In this document: positions 50,026 through 58,568 of the stretch, piece by piece
Layout of the letters: the number at the start of each line of letters is the position of its first letter
Position numbering within the stretch: the stretch's first letter is position 1
The notes under the pieces: generated by a model
Seen by the model: the letters and a program-made list of their open reading frames with translations, nothing else
Database searches by the model: none
Told to the model about the DNA's origin: nothing
Translations under genes and position numbers: made by a program
NCBI RefSeq assembly: GCF_000703165.1
Contig: NZ_JNLQ01000002.1
Coordinates: 310,001 to 374,000, forward strand
Direction: 5' to 3'
Length of the DNA stretch: 64,000 bases
Source: Butyrivibrio sp. AE3004
Lineage (GTDB): Bacteria; Bacillota; Clostridia; Lachnospirales; Lachnospiraceae

Positions 50026-51315
50026 ATGCCTTTTCAGATTATCCGTAATGACATAACAAAAGTTGAAGCAGATGCCATAGTCAATACAGCAAACCCTAAG
50101 GTTACAATTGGTGATGGTGTTGACTATGCGATATATGAGGCAGCAGGCAGAGAAAAGCTTCTTGCTGAGAGGGAGAAGATAGGTGCTCTTGAACCGGGTG
50201 AAGTGGGAGTCACTCCTGCTTTTGACCTTAATGCCAAATATATTATTCATGTGAGCAGCCCCCGGTGGGTAGGCGGAGATGAAGGTGAGGCAGAACTTTT
50301 AAGGAAATGCTATGATGAATCGCTTTACATAGCGTATGAAAAGGGCTGTCGGTCCATAGCTTATCCACTTCTTGCTACAGGAACATATCAGTTTCCTAAG
50401 GATCTGGGAATAAAGATTGCGACGGATGCATTCAAGGCTTTTCTTGAAGATCATGAGATGGAAATAACACTCGTGGTATTTGGAAAAGAGACTTTTAGGA
50501 TTTCAGGTGAACTCTTCGATGATGTTTGCAGTTTTATCAATCAGAGATATGTGGAGAATGCGGAGCATGATGAGTATACTCGGGACTGGAATGTTCAAGC
50601 ACAGAGACTTTCATTGGAAGATGAGGATGAAGATTATTCCTGTGAAGAGTCATACGAGGAAGAAGACGAAGAATGTGAAATCCCGGAGGATTTTGATTAT
50701 TCTTGTGAAGCAGATTTTGATGTAGAGTACCCTGATTCGGAAGATACTCTGTCTGAAGATTTTGAAGATGAAGAACCTTCTCCAAAGGAGTATGGGAACC
50801 CTAAGACATCGGCCGGTATTGACAGTATAAGAAAAATAAGAGGTATCTTTAAGAAATCAAAGGAAACCGGTGCTGCTAAAACATCTGCTCCTGCAGCGGC
50901 TGAATCTGCCCGGATGTTTACAGGTGCTGCTGTGCCTCCAAAGAGCTTGGAGGAAACTCTTAAGGGAATATATAAGGAATCTTTCGGTGAGCATCTTCAG
51001 AGGTTGATAAATAAGAAGGGACTTAAGGCTTCAGAAGTATATGCCGCAGCAAATATGTCCAAGCAGTATTTTTCCAAGCTTCTTAATGATAAGGTAAAAC
51101 CTTCCAAAGAAAAGATGCTTGCACTTGCAGTGGGACTTCGGCTCAATATGGATGAAACCGTGGATTTTCTGAGGCTTGCCGGTTATGCGATGTCTCCGAT
51201 ATCACAGACGGATGCTGTTGTGGAGTACTTCATCCGAAAGCAGGAGTACAATGTTATGCAAATAGATGTTGTGCTTTATGAGTACGGACTTGATCCGATT
51301 TCAAAATATTCATAA
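50026..51315 (+). CDS. Macrodomain-acidic linker-HTH fusion protein
   Basis: A 429-residue protein. Residues 1-175 form a macrodomain (RNDITKVEADAIVNTANPKV, GDGVDYAIYEAAG, YPLLATGTYQFPKDLGIK). Residues about 190-260 are an extremely acidic Asp/Glu linker. Residues about 310-429 form an XRE-like helix-turn-helix (HLQRLINKKGLKASEVYAAA, NMSKQYFSKLLNDKVKPSKE) and a tail. It could sense ADP-ribose or NAD-derived ligands and control transcription. ATG 50026 follows GGGAGG. The VWA gene follows after 160 bases. Confidence 0.88.
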   Translation: MPFQIIRNDITKVEADAIVNTANPKVTIGDGVDYAIYEAAGREKLLAEREKIGALEPGEVGVTPAFDLNAKYIIHVSSPRWVGGDEGEAELLRKCYDESLYIAYEKGCRSIAYPLLATGTYQFPKDLGIKIATDAFKAFLEDHEMEITLVVFGKETFRISGELFDDVCSFINQRYVENAEHDEYTRDWNVQAQRLSLEDEDEDYSCEESYEEEDEECEIPEDFDYSCEADFDVEYPDSEDTLSEDFEDEEPSPKEYGNPKTSAGIDSIRKIRGIFKKSKETGAAKTSAPAAAESARMFTGAAVPPKSLEETLKGIYKESFGEHLQRLINKKGLKASEVYAAANMSKQYFSKLLNDKVKPSKEKMLALAVGLRLNMDETVDFLRLAGYAMSPISQTDAVVEYFIRKQEYNVMQIDVVLYEYGLDPISKYS

Positions 51316-51476
51316 ATGGTCGCCTTCGGGTTGACCATTTTCTTTTTGTCGGAAGGTATTATTAGTTCATAAGAACAAGAGATGCAGGACGCAGTGCCTT
51401 TTTAGAAGTGGATGACGCGCGGACCATGACGAAAAAGCCTGAAGCTGGCAAAGTTAAAAACGGAGGCAAAAAGATT

Positions 51477-52163
51477 ATGAGTAAGGGATTAACAGAAATC
51501 GTATATATATTGGACAGAAGCGGATCAATGTCAGGACTTGAGGCTGATACAATCGGAGGATTTAATTCCATGATGGATAAACAGAAGAAGACAGGCGGAA
51601 AAGCGCTGGTTTCAACAGTTCTTTTCGATGATGAGTGCGAGGTGCTTCATGATCGTGTTCCGATTGACAGGATAAAGAAGATGACTGATAAACAGTACTA
51701 CGTGCGAGGATGCACAGCTCTTCTTGATGCGGTTGGCGGAGCCATTCATCATATAGCAACCATTCACAAGTATGCAAGGAAAGAGGACAGGCCGGAGAAG
51801 ACTATTTTCATTATCACAACAGATGGAATGGAAAATGCCAGCAGAAAGTATTCCTACAGCAAGGTTAAGAAGATGATAAAGCATGAACAGGACAGATACG
51901 GATGGGAGTTTATTTTCATAGGTGCCAATATAGATGCTTATGCTGAGGCTGATCGCTTTGGAATCAGAAGAGACAGGACCGCAAATTATGTATGTGATGG
52001 TATGGGAACTGCGACAGTATATGCCGGTGTATCAAAGGCTGTAAGCGCGGTTATGATGGCAGATGAGGATTGTGATATGGATTGCTGTATCATGGAGAGC
52101 GGTTGGAATGATGAAATTGACAGGGATTATGAAAAGCGCGGAGCAGGAAAAGTAAGACGATAA
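51477..52163 (+). CDS. VWA-domain (TerY-like) protein
   Basis: A 228-residue von Willebrand A domain. The MIDAS motif is YILDRSGSMSGLEADTIGGF (DxSxS) at the N-terminus, with IIATIHKYARKEDRPE-like helices and the later MIDAS Asp/Thr in IFIITTDGMENAS. ATG 51477 is set by GGAGG 10 bases upstream. The C-terminal region is short, with Cys residues (CDMDCCIM). VWA proteins assemble complexes; the neighbouring macrodomain-HTH protein is a candidate partner, which is only inferred. Confidence 0.85.
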   Translation: MSKGLTEIVYILDRSGSMSGLEADTIGGFNSMMDKQKKTGGKALVSTVLFDDECEVLHDRVPIDRIKKMTDKQYYVRGCTALLDAVGGAIHHIATIHKYARKEDRPEKTIFIITTDGMENASRKYSYSKVKKMIKHEQDRYGWEFIFIGANIDAYAEADRFGIRRDRTANYVCDGMGTATVYAGVSKAVSAVMMADEDCDMDCCIMESGWNDEIDRDYEKRGAGKVRR

Positions 52164-52254
52164 TTATAGAAGGGCGACTACAAAGTCCTGTGTAATGTTC
52201 CTAAAAGGATGTTAAAATAGTTATTATTGATATGGTTTGTGCGAGAAAACTGCT

Positions 52255-53208
52255 ATGAAGAAGAGAGATTTTCTTAAAAACAAAATATGGATTCCTGTTA
52301 TTGCTGCATTGGTTATATCTGTGTGCTCAGTATCAGTTTTGGGAGTAGGGGAGACGACGAAAACGGCAGCAGAATCAGCTGTTGTTGCAGAAATTCCTGC
52401 ATATAGTGGAAGAGACAACTTTGTTCTGAATGACAATGTTCCCGTCTTCACCTCTTTAGAGATCACAGGCAAATCTTATGAGAAATATGGTGAACTTGAT
52501 GATCTTGGCAGATGCACTCCTGCTATGGCGAGCATTGGCAAAGATCTGATGCCTGCCGAAGAACGTGGCTCAATTGCAGAAGTGAAGCCAAGTGGATGGA
52601 ATCAGAATAAATATCCGGGACTTGTAAATACGGACCCTCCGTTTCTTTATAACAGATGCCATATGATCGGGTACCAGCTTACCGGAGAGAATGCCAATGA
52701 GCGGAATCTGATAACCGGAACCAGATATATGAATGAAGCCATGATTCCTTATGAAAACGAGGTTGCTGACTATATCAGAAACACAGGTAATCATGTGATG
52801 TACAGGGTAACTCCGGTATTTGACGGTGATAATCTTTTGTGTGATGGTCTACAGGTTGAGGCAATGTCAGTAGAGGACAAAGGAAAGGGTGTCAGCTTTA
52901 ATGTGTTCTTCTACAATGTTCAACCGGGAGTGTTCATTGATTATAAGGATGGCAGCAACAAGCCGGATAAGAACTACAGGCCTGAAAATAATGAATCTGA
53001 AAATAATGAATCTGATAATGGTACGCGGTCTTCAGTAGAAACAACGCAGACCTATATTGGTAACAAAAATTCTCATGTATTCCACAGACCCGATTGCGAC
53101 AGCGTATCAGACATGAAAGAGAAGAATAAGGTTATGCTGGAAGGCACTCCGGAAGAAATAGAGAATCAGGGATTTCGTCCTTGCCAGAGGTGCCATCCTA
53201 AAGAGTAA
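52255..53208 (+). CDS. Secreted DNA/RNA non-specific endonuclease with Ada-like zinc tail
   Basis: A 317-residue exported nuclease. The signal segment is IWIPVIAALVISVCSVSVLG. The beta-beta-alpha-Me nuclease core has LGRCTPAMASIGKDLMPAEE, YNRCHMIGYQLTGENANERN (catalytic RCHMIGYQL) and NLITGTRYMNEAM. A Ser/Asn linker with a tandem PENNESENNESDN stretch leads to a C-terminal Cys-His domain (HVFHRPDCDSVSDM, PCQRCHPKE) as in Ada-like zinc sites. Acts outside the cell on nucleic acid, for DNA uptake, nutrition or competition. Confidence 0.9.
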   Translation: MKKRDFLKNKIWIPVIAALVISVCSVSVLGVGETTKTAAESAVVAEIPAYSGRDNFVLNDNVPVFTSLEITGKSYEKYGELDDLGRCTPAMASIGKDLMPAEERGSIAEVKPSGWNQNKYPGLVNTDPPFLYNRCHMIGYQLTGENANERNLITGTRYMNEAMIPYENEVADYIRNTGNHVMYRVTPVFDGDNLLCDGLQVEAMSVEDKGKGVSFNVFFYNVQPGVFIDYKDGSNKPDKNYRPENNESENNESDNGTRSSVETTQTYIGNKNSHVFHRPDCDSVSDMKEKNKVMLEGTPEEIENQGFRPCQRCHPKE

Positions 53209-53217
53209 ATACATACA

Positions 53218-53263
53218 AGGCGTCAATGATCCTCAGAATAATTGAAGATTATTGGCGCTTTAT
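53218..53263 (+). terminator. Terminator, copy 2 of a repeated hairpin
   Basis: GGCGTCAATGATC pairs with GATTATTGGCGCT, then TTATTA. Near-identical to the hairpin at 14584-14626, behind an unrelated gene. Confidence 0.8.
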
Positions 53264-53486
53264 TACGTTTTATTTTATGAAAACAGTGTAAAAATATGCA
53301 GAATAAGTGTGTTTTGCGGCCCAATATTATTTGAGTGATATAAGTGTGATAAAGACGTTGTTAATATATCACCATGAGCAAAACAATTAAGGAACAGAAA
53401 AAAAGAATACCGGCTGGACATTTGTTGGACAGGCAGTATTAAGATTATTACATTGTAGATAGATTTCTTAACGGAGGTTGAAGATT

Positions 53487-53636
53487 ATGAGGAATATATT
53501 TGAGAGTATCATGGAAGAATTTGGTTTCATAAATACTTCATTATATCACAAGCCTTTTGGAAGACTGGATGCATCAGACTATAGCAGAATCGAGGCAGAG
53601 CTTATCAGATTTGCTGATAATGTAGCTGCAAATTGA
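53487..53636 (+). CDS. Small acidic protein, 49 residues
   Basis: MRNIFESIMEEFGFINTSLY begins a 49-residue helical protein ending RFADNVAAN. CGGAGG lies 9 bases before the ATG. It is convergent with the VTT gene. A 22-codon ORF (53374-53442, MSKTIKEQKKRIP) precedes it without a good ribosome binding site. The 180 bases before that show no gene. Family unknown. Confidence 0.55.
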   Translation: MRNIFESIMEEFGFINTSLYHKPFGRLDASDYSRIEAELIRFADNVAAN

Positions 53637-53686
53637 TGCGGAAGGATAATTTAAGAATGGGAAAATCAGTGTAGAACAGGCCAAAA

Positions 53687-54370
53687 TCAGTGATGATGAG
53701 GTCTGTTCTTTTGATTATATTTATTCTTTTTCAGATAAATCATTATCACAACATACACGAGGATAGCGAAAGAAGCTCCGGCTATAAGAACTGCATAGTT
53801 CTGTTCAAGAATCATTGCTCCGCCAAAGGTATATATAAATATATGCGGAAACCTGCAGATGAATGTCAAAATGATCCAGGTTATCAATTTTTCTTTAGTA
53901 TGATAGCCTACCCACGCATATGTATCCTTTGGGAGTGGGAGCAGCATGAACAGCATGTGTATTAGAATCGGATTTTTGCCGCTTATATGATTTTCGACTT
54001 TACTTATCTTATCTTCTGAAAAAAGAAAGTAGAGCAGCTTTGTGCCAAATGTTTTGCCAAGGATAAATGCTATTGTATTTCCTATTGTTGCTCCGAGATC
54101 GCAAATAAGAGCACCTTTGAAACCACCTAGGATAAGTCCGGAAGAAATGTAGAAAGGGGTGCCGGGAATGCAGGTTGAGAGTGTCTGTATTATTATCAGA
54201 AGACAGAACATTACCCAGCCAAGGAAACCTCTTGATTCGATGAATTCAGCAAAAGAGTCACGGTCGTTAACAAAGGCTATGATCGGCTGTCCGATGCAGA
54301 AATAAACGGCAACCAGAAAAAGAATAATAAACATTACTATAGCAATTTTCTTAATGACTGTCTTCGACAT
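53687..54370 (-). CDS. VTT/TVP38-type membrane protein (DedA superfamily)
   Basis: A 227-residue membrane protein on the minus strand. The N-terminal helix IAIVMFIILFLVAVYFCIG is followed by the VTT core: IPGTPFYISSGLILGGFKGA, LGATIGNTIAFILGKTFG and MLLPLPKDTYAWVGYHTKEK. The C-terminus ends in HHH after a Lys-rich stretch. DedA-superfamily proteins move or scramble lipids such as undecaprenyl phosphate. It is divergent from the CmpB-like gene at 54474. Confidence 0.85.
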   Translation of the reverse strand: MSKTVIKKIAIVMFIILFLVAVYFCIGQPIIAFVNDRDSFAEFIESRGFLGWVMFCLLIIIQTLSTCIPGTPFYISSGLILGGFKGALICDLGATIGNTIAFILGKTFGTKLLYFLFSEDKISKVENHISGKNPILIHMLFMLLPLPKDTYAWVGYHTKEKLITWIILTFICRFPHIFIYTFGGAMILEQNYAVLIAGASFAILVYVVIMIYLKKNKYNQKNRPHHH

Positions 54371-54473
54371 AATATTCCTCTTAAAGCAAAATTGAGATAT
54401 TATTATTTTATCACATATTTATATATGTCATTTCATCCAATATGGTGTGTGGCAAAAGAAAGGGTGGATTAAA

Positions 54474-55301
54474 ATGATAATCGCACAGTATTTTGTGGAA
54501 TTCATTTTTTATAGTTTTCTTGGATGGGTATGGGAATCAATATACTGCTCTGTAAATGAGAAAAAGTGGGCAGACAGAGGATTCCTCTTTGGACCAATCT
54601 GCCCTATCTATGGTTCCTGTGTAGTAGCAACATCTGCACTTTTCGGACAGATTGATGTTTTGTCGTCTCCGGATTTTCCAATATGGGGCATATTTTTAAT
54701 CTGCTATATTGGCAGCGCAATAGCGGAATTTGGAACCTCATGGGTGCTGGAGAAGAGATTTCACGCAAGATGGTGGGATTATAGCACGATGCCTCTGAAT
54801 ATTCAGGGCAGAATCTGCGTTCCTGTAAGTATTGCTTTTGGACTTGCGGGAGTTGCTATTGTTAAATATCTTATTCCGACAGTTGAGAGGATGCATACAA
54901 TGATAAACCCGGGAGTATACGAGTTTCTTGCAATAATCCTTGCAATGCTCTTTGGAGCTGATTATGCGCTTACTGAGGCGAGTCTTTCAGCTCTTCTTAA
55001 TGATGTTAACAGGATGCATGAAGAGTTTATTGAAAAAGCCCAGTTCGGATATGAAAGGGTGGCAAGCGCACCTAAGCGGCTTGAACAAAAAGTTCTTGAG
55101 GGTAAAGAACTTGCTTCGGAGCGTCATGAACAACTGGCAAAGGAATATGCTGAGAAGCTTTCGCTCAACCAGAAAAGAATACTCCTTGGTATAGCGAAGT
55201 TCATGCCTAAGGCGAATATGACTTTAGGAATCGAAGAAAGGGAACGTATGGTAATTTCCCTGAAAGAAAAGGTTCGTGAACTGCGAGGAAGGCATAAATA
55301 A
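54474..55301 (+). CDS. CmpB/putative ABC-transporter type IV membrane protein
   Basis: A 275-residue protein. FIFYSFLGWVWESIYCSVNE is the PF06541 (CmpB) signature, followed by four to five helices (RGFLFGPICPIYGSCVV, GIFLICYIGSAIAEFGTSWV, WWDYSTMPLNIQGRICV, VYEFLAIILAMLFGADYA). A long charged coiled-coil tail (residues about 180-275) follows. ATG 54474 follows GGGTGG. Function is unknown despite the ABC-transporter name; there is no ATPase nearby. Confidence 0.82.
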   Translation: MIIAQYFVEFIFYSFLGWVWESIYCSVNEKKWADRGFLFGPICPIYGSCVVATSALFGQIDVLSSPDFPIWGIFLICYIGSAIAEFGTSWVLEKRFHARWWDYSTMPLNIQGRICVPVSIAFGLAGVAIVKYLIPTVERMHTMINPGVYEFLAIILAMLFGADYALTEASLSALLNDVNRMHEEFIEKAQFGYERVASAPKRLEQKVLEGKELASERHEQLAKEYAEKLSLNQKRILLGIAKFMPKANMTLGIEERERMVISLKEKVRELRGRHK

Positions 55302-55406
55302 AAGAAATTGGTTAACGGTACTGGCAACAGACTGGTATGAGTCAAATAAAAACTTGCGTTTATAGATGAGAGTATAATATTGCTAACAATTTGTTTGGAG
55401 AAAAAG

Positions 55407-55853
55407 ATGGATTTCGTAGTTAAGCATTTTAATGAGCTCAGTACAAGAGAGCTTTATGAGATATTAAAAACACGATTTGAAATATTTGTTACTGAGCAGG
55501 AGTGTATATACCAGGATCTTGACGATAAAGATCAGGATGCAATACATGTATTTTGCTGGAATGATTCCGGAAGAGTTGCCGGATGTCTCAGAGTTTTTTG
55601 GAAAGATCATGATGAGGCAGCAGGCGTGGCGCAGATTGGAAGAGTTGTTACTTTGGAGCATGGTAAAGGCATCGGAGGAGCAATGCTTCATCAGGGAGTT
55701 GATATAGCTATAAACAGACTTAAAGCACGGAAGATATATCTTGAAGCGCAGGAATATGCCATTGGATATTACGCAAAAGAAGGGTTTAAGGTTGTTTCGG
55801 ATGTGTTTATGGAGGATGGAATCCCTCATGTGAAGATGGAGCGTATGGTATAG
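55407..55853 (+). CDS. ElaA-like GNAT acetyltransferase
   Basis: A 148-residue GNAT of the ElaA group. LYEILKTRFEIFVTEQECIY is the characteristic N-terminal helix, IGRVVTLEHGKGIGGAMLHQ motif A with the acetyl-CoA loop, and LEAQEYAIGYYAKEGFKVV the final helix. ATG 55407 follows TTGGAGA. The promoter GAGTATAATATTGCTAACAA (55371-55390) is shared with the rubredoxin-like gene at 44154. The substrate is unknown. Confidence 0.9.
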   Translation: MDFVVKHFNELSTRELYEILKTRFEIFVTEQECIYQDLDDKDQDAIHVFCWNDSGRVAGCLRVFWKDHDEAAGVAQIGRVVTLEHGKGIGGAMLHQGVDIAINRLKARKIYLEAQEYAIGYYAKEGFKVVSDVFMEDGIPHVKMERMV

Positions 55854-55975
55854 CCTGTTTCTAATTTGGCAGTATGTCCTTTCGTCTTATGTTCCTTCGT
55901 ATGGAAAGCGTGAAAGGCTGCCATTTGTATTGTGACAAGAGTAAATTCAGGTTGATGATTGCGAGGTGATGAGAA

Positions 55976-56209
55976 ATGAGTTCAATTTTGATTAAGGATA
56001 CAACACGCGAGGAAAGGGAACGGATCGTTGCTGAATCTATCGGGAATGTAAATGGCTCATGTGATGGCTGCAGTTCTGGGCTTATAGAAATGTATCAGCC
56101 CTATATAGATGGTATAAAGGAAATCCGTGAGATAAACATGGAGTTCAGAGCACATTTTGAGTCAGGAATTGATGGCCCTGAGAAGTCAGATTGTGGTTAC
56201 AAATTATGA
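55976..56209 (+). CDS. Small Cys-containing protein, 77 residues
   Basis: MSSILIKDTTREERERIVAE begins a 77-residue protein with a central SCDGCSSG motif (CxxC) that could bind metal, and a helical C-terminus (IKEIREINMEFRAHF). GAGGTGATGA precedes the ATG. Similar short CxxC proteins are common in Lachnospiraceae, without known function. The next gene starts 35 bases later and may be cotranscribed. Confidence 0.65.
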   Translation: MSSILIKDTTREERERIVAESIGNVNGSCDGCSSGLIEMYQPYIDGIKEIREINMEFRAHFESGIDGPEKSDCGYKL

Positions 56210-56244
56210 AGAAGGTAAGCACTTGATGAGGGAAAAGGTTTTAA

Positions 56245-56940
56245 ATGATGATTATTGATGAGATCAGAACCAGGGAGGAACTGGTAGAACTTGTTAATGA
56301 GATTGGCTTTCTGCCATTCTTTTCCTGTAGGATAGATGGATTCTCCCTGGAGGAAAATGTTTCATATGATGCATGGTATCAGGGAAGATGGAAGGGGAGA
56401 GTTCATTGGGATGCCTGGGATTGGAAAGGGCAGGTTCTTCAGGGAAAAGAGCTGGTGTATGGAAAGTTTTTTGAGAAGAAGGCCGGATTCATCAGTCTGA
56501 AATTATGGCCGGATTTTTGCAACTACCGCAGGGATGGCTATGATTTTGATGCAAGATTCGATGACGGACTTGCAGCATATAAGGATAAGGGAGTGGTTGA
56601 TTACATCACCGGATCGGGTGCGATGCTGACAAGAGAAATCAAGGACGCTCTAAATTATAAGAAGGGTGGTAATAAAGGCTTTGAAACTGTTATAACAAGG
56701 CTCCAGATGCAGACATATGTTGTGCCGGTTGATTACGAATACAGTAAACGGAAGAATGGTGACGAGTACGGTTGGGGCAACTGCCGGTATGATGTCGCTG
56801 AAAACTACTGGGGTGAGAAGCTATGCCGTTCAGCATATGAGAGAAGTCCTGAGGAATCACTTTCAAGGATTGTAAAGAATATAAGAAAAGCACTTCCTAA
56901 GATGGATGAAGAAGATCTTCGTGCATTGCTAAAGAGATGA
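56245..56940 (+). CDS. Conserved protein, possibly AlkZ-related
   Basis: A 231-residue soluble protein rich in Trp and Tyr: SYDAWYQGRWKGRVHWDAWD, KFFEKKAGFISLKLWPDFCN and YRRDGYDFDARFDDG. A later basic region contains TREIKDALNY and TRLQMQTYVVPVDYEYSKRK, and the end is helical. The Trp-rich front followed by a winged-helix-like part recalls proteins annotated as AlkZ-related (DNA glycosylase-like), but I cannot confirm catalytic residues. No signal or membrane segment. Confidence 0.5.
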   Translation: MMIIDEIRTREELVELVNEIGFLPFFSCRIDGFSLEENVSYDAWYQGRWKGRVHWDAWDWKGQVLQGKELVYGKFFEKKAGFISLKLWPDFCNYRRDGYDFDARFDDGLAAYKDKGVVDYITGSGAMLTREIKDALNYKKGGNKGFETVITRLQMQTYVVPVDYEYSKRKNGDEYGWGNCRYDVAENYWGEKLCRSAYERSPEESLSRIVKNIRKALPKMDEEDLRALLKR

Positions 56941-57035
56941 GGCCTGGCTTTAGGAAGAAACGTCATTATTCTTTTTTGGGGAATGCAGAGCAGGCCCTGT
57001 TCGTTTGTTCAAAAGTATACTTACATCTGAAATCT

Positions 57036-57121
57036 ACTAAAAAGGAAAAATAAACATATCATTTTTGCTGTAATGAGAATTTATTTGAAGACAAAGTAGG
57101 ATTATATTCGTTATATAAACA
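57036..57121 (+). repeat. Promoter-region repeat before pspC paralogue 2
   Basis: About 86 bases (from actaaaaaggaaaaataaac to attcgttatataaacaaa) closely match 62073-62160, upstream of the third pspC. The coding sequences after the repeats are also paralogous, so the unit duplicated together with its regulatory region. Confidence 0.75.
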
Positions 57122-57155
57122 AATGAATGCTTCAGATGGAAGTGAGGTGTTAGTA

Positions 57156-57482
57156 ATGAGTGGAAAGAGATTATATAAAAGTAATGATAAAAAGATTTGT
57201 GGCGTATGCGGAGGCATTGCAGATTATCTCGGAGTTGATCCTACATTAGTAAGAATTATTTTTTTATTGGCAGTAATGGTTACGGGCGTAGGAATTTTTC
57301 CGTACATCCTGGCAGCAATCATAATGGACGATTGTCCTGAAGGCGCAACTACAAGAACAACTTATAAAGAAGGAAACAGTTACTCGGCAAACAATAACTA
57401 TTATGAATCGGATGAACCTATTGGATTCAAGCCGGAAACAGGAGCTGCAGACGATGGTGAGATCAAGGGGTTCAGCATCTGA
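57156..57482 (+). CDS. PspC-domain membrane protein (paralogue 2)
   Basis: A 108-residue PspC protein: [20 protein letters not shown] and LGVDPTLVRIIF, one membrane helix (LLAVMVTGVGIFPYILAAII), MDDCPEG, and an acidic tail with SDEPIGFKPE. ATG 57156 follows GTGAGGTG. It heads a likely operon with the next two small membrane proteins, all envelope-related. A hairpin (CCGGGa...tCCCGG, 57492-57514) sits between it and the next gene. Confidence 0.9.
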   Translation: MSGKRLYKSNDKKICGVCGGIADYLGVDPTLVRIIFLLAVMVTGVGIFPYILAAIIMDDCPEGATTRTTYKEGNSYSANNNYYESDEPIGFKPETGAADDGEIKGFSI

Positions 57483-57537
57483 TCAGGGCATCCGGGAATG
57501 AGATAATCTCCCGGTGTCATTAGAGGGGAGAAATATC

Positions 57538-57765
57538 ATGAACAAGATTTTACGAAATGTATTTGCAGCATGTGCAATTGTAGGCAGTATCTTATTATTG
57601 GGAGATGCATTGGATGAAGAGAATGCACTCTTAATGTGGGAATGTATAGGAATGTTCCTCATAGGAGTGGGTTATCTGTTCCCGTTAAAACAAGCTGCAA
57701 AGTATCTGATGGATAAAGCAGCGGCATTAAAGAAAACAACGGATAATAATGCAGATATTGCATGA
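57538..57765 (+). CDS. Small two-helix membrane protein
   Basis: A 75-residue protein with helices VFAACAIVGSILLLGDAL and ALLMWECIGMFLIGVGYLF and a Lys/Ala-rich tail. GAGGGGAG lies 8 bases before ATG 57538. It lies between pspC and a DUF4870-like gene and is probably cotranscribed. No family recognised. Confidence 0.65.
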   Translation: MNKILRNVFAACAIVGSILLLGDALDEENALLMWECIGMFLIGVGYLFPLKQAAKYLMDKAAALKKTTDNNADIA

Positions 57766-57820
57766 AGTAAGAGTTGTAAAATTATTGGCGAAAGCCTTGA
57801 ATAATTAGGAGGAAAAAGCT

Positions 57821-58123
57821 ATGAATAAGAATTCAAAGTTATTTGCAGTACTGAGTTACATCACATGGATTGGATTTGTGGCTTCGTTTTTGCTTCGTGA
57901 CAAGAACGATACTCTTGTCAGAAGGCATCTTAATCAGGCACTGGTTATAAATCTGATCTCAACAGCCGGAACATTCCTTGGAAGATATAGTGGACTTTTC
58001 GGAATATGTGGAACAATTCTTGATATTGCAGCCCTTGTTCTTTTCATAATGGGTATTGTAAGGGCATTAAGAATGAGCGAGGAGCCACTTCCTTACATAG
58101 GCAACATTGCATTGTTTAATTGA
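57821..58123 (+). CDS. DUF4870-like membrane protein
   Basis: A 100-residue protein: SKLFAVLSYITWIGFVASFL, the loop DTLVRRHLNQALVINLIS and the helix ILDIAALVLFIMGIVRAL. The RRHLNQALVINL segment is typical of the DUF4870/Tic20-like small membrane proteins. TAGGAGGA precedes the ATG. Last gene of the pspC block; a terminator follows at 58154. Confidence 0.75.
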   Translation: MNKNSKLFAVLSYITWIGFVASFLLRDKNDTLVRRHLNQALVINLISTAGTFLGRYSGLFGICGTILDIAALVLFIMGIVRALRMSEEPLPYIGNIALFN

Positions 58124-58153
58124 TGAAAAGAAAAATATAGGAAACGGTAAAGG

Positions 58154-58183
58154 GCGGTGCGTATAAGATATGCACCGCTTTTT
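58154..58183 (+). terminator. Terminator after the pspC block
   Basis: GCGGTGC (58154-58160) pairs with GCACCGC (58172-58178), followed by TTTTT. Confidence 0.88.
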
Positions 58184-58296
58184 CAATGTAATTTGAAAAA
58201 GATTGTTCAAAATGTTTGTTTTTCTATAGCAACAACCGGATATTAATGTTAGTATAAAAAAGATTTAAAAATATAAAGAAAGAGCGCTTGGCGTTT

Positions 58297-58472
58297 AGGT
58301 GAGGAAATGAGAATAAGATAATTTGGCTTGAGTGAACACGATGATTTTTGGATAGCTGCTTACGCAGCTGTTTTGTGTACGCTTAAACTGGATTATCATG
58401 CATTTTTAGCCTAACTGTCAAGGTGGGTTTATTTGTGTGAGTCTATTTTGCGTATGCAGAATAGGCTTTTTT
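58297..58472 (+). promoter_or_regulatory. Attenuator-like leader with tiny uORF before the ABC-F gene
   Basis: A 4-codon ORF, MRIR-stop (58307-58321), follows AGGTGAGG. Then a hairpin AGCTGC-ttac-GCAGCT (58354-58369), then a terminator CTATTTTGC-gtat-GCAGAATAG plus GC and TTTTTT (58443-58472). AGCCTA (58408-58413) can pair with TAGGCT (58462-58467) of the terminator arm and so could act as antiterminator. Such leaders let a stalled ribosome switch on antibiotic-resistance ABC-F genes. Confidence 0.6.
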
Positions 58473-58568
58473 GTTGTGAGTACCTGGTGAGCCCGGTACG
58501 AGCGTTTTGGAGATAGAAAGTAGGATCAGAACTTTCTTGGTGAATAAGCAGCGAAGCAGGAGGCATAT

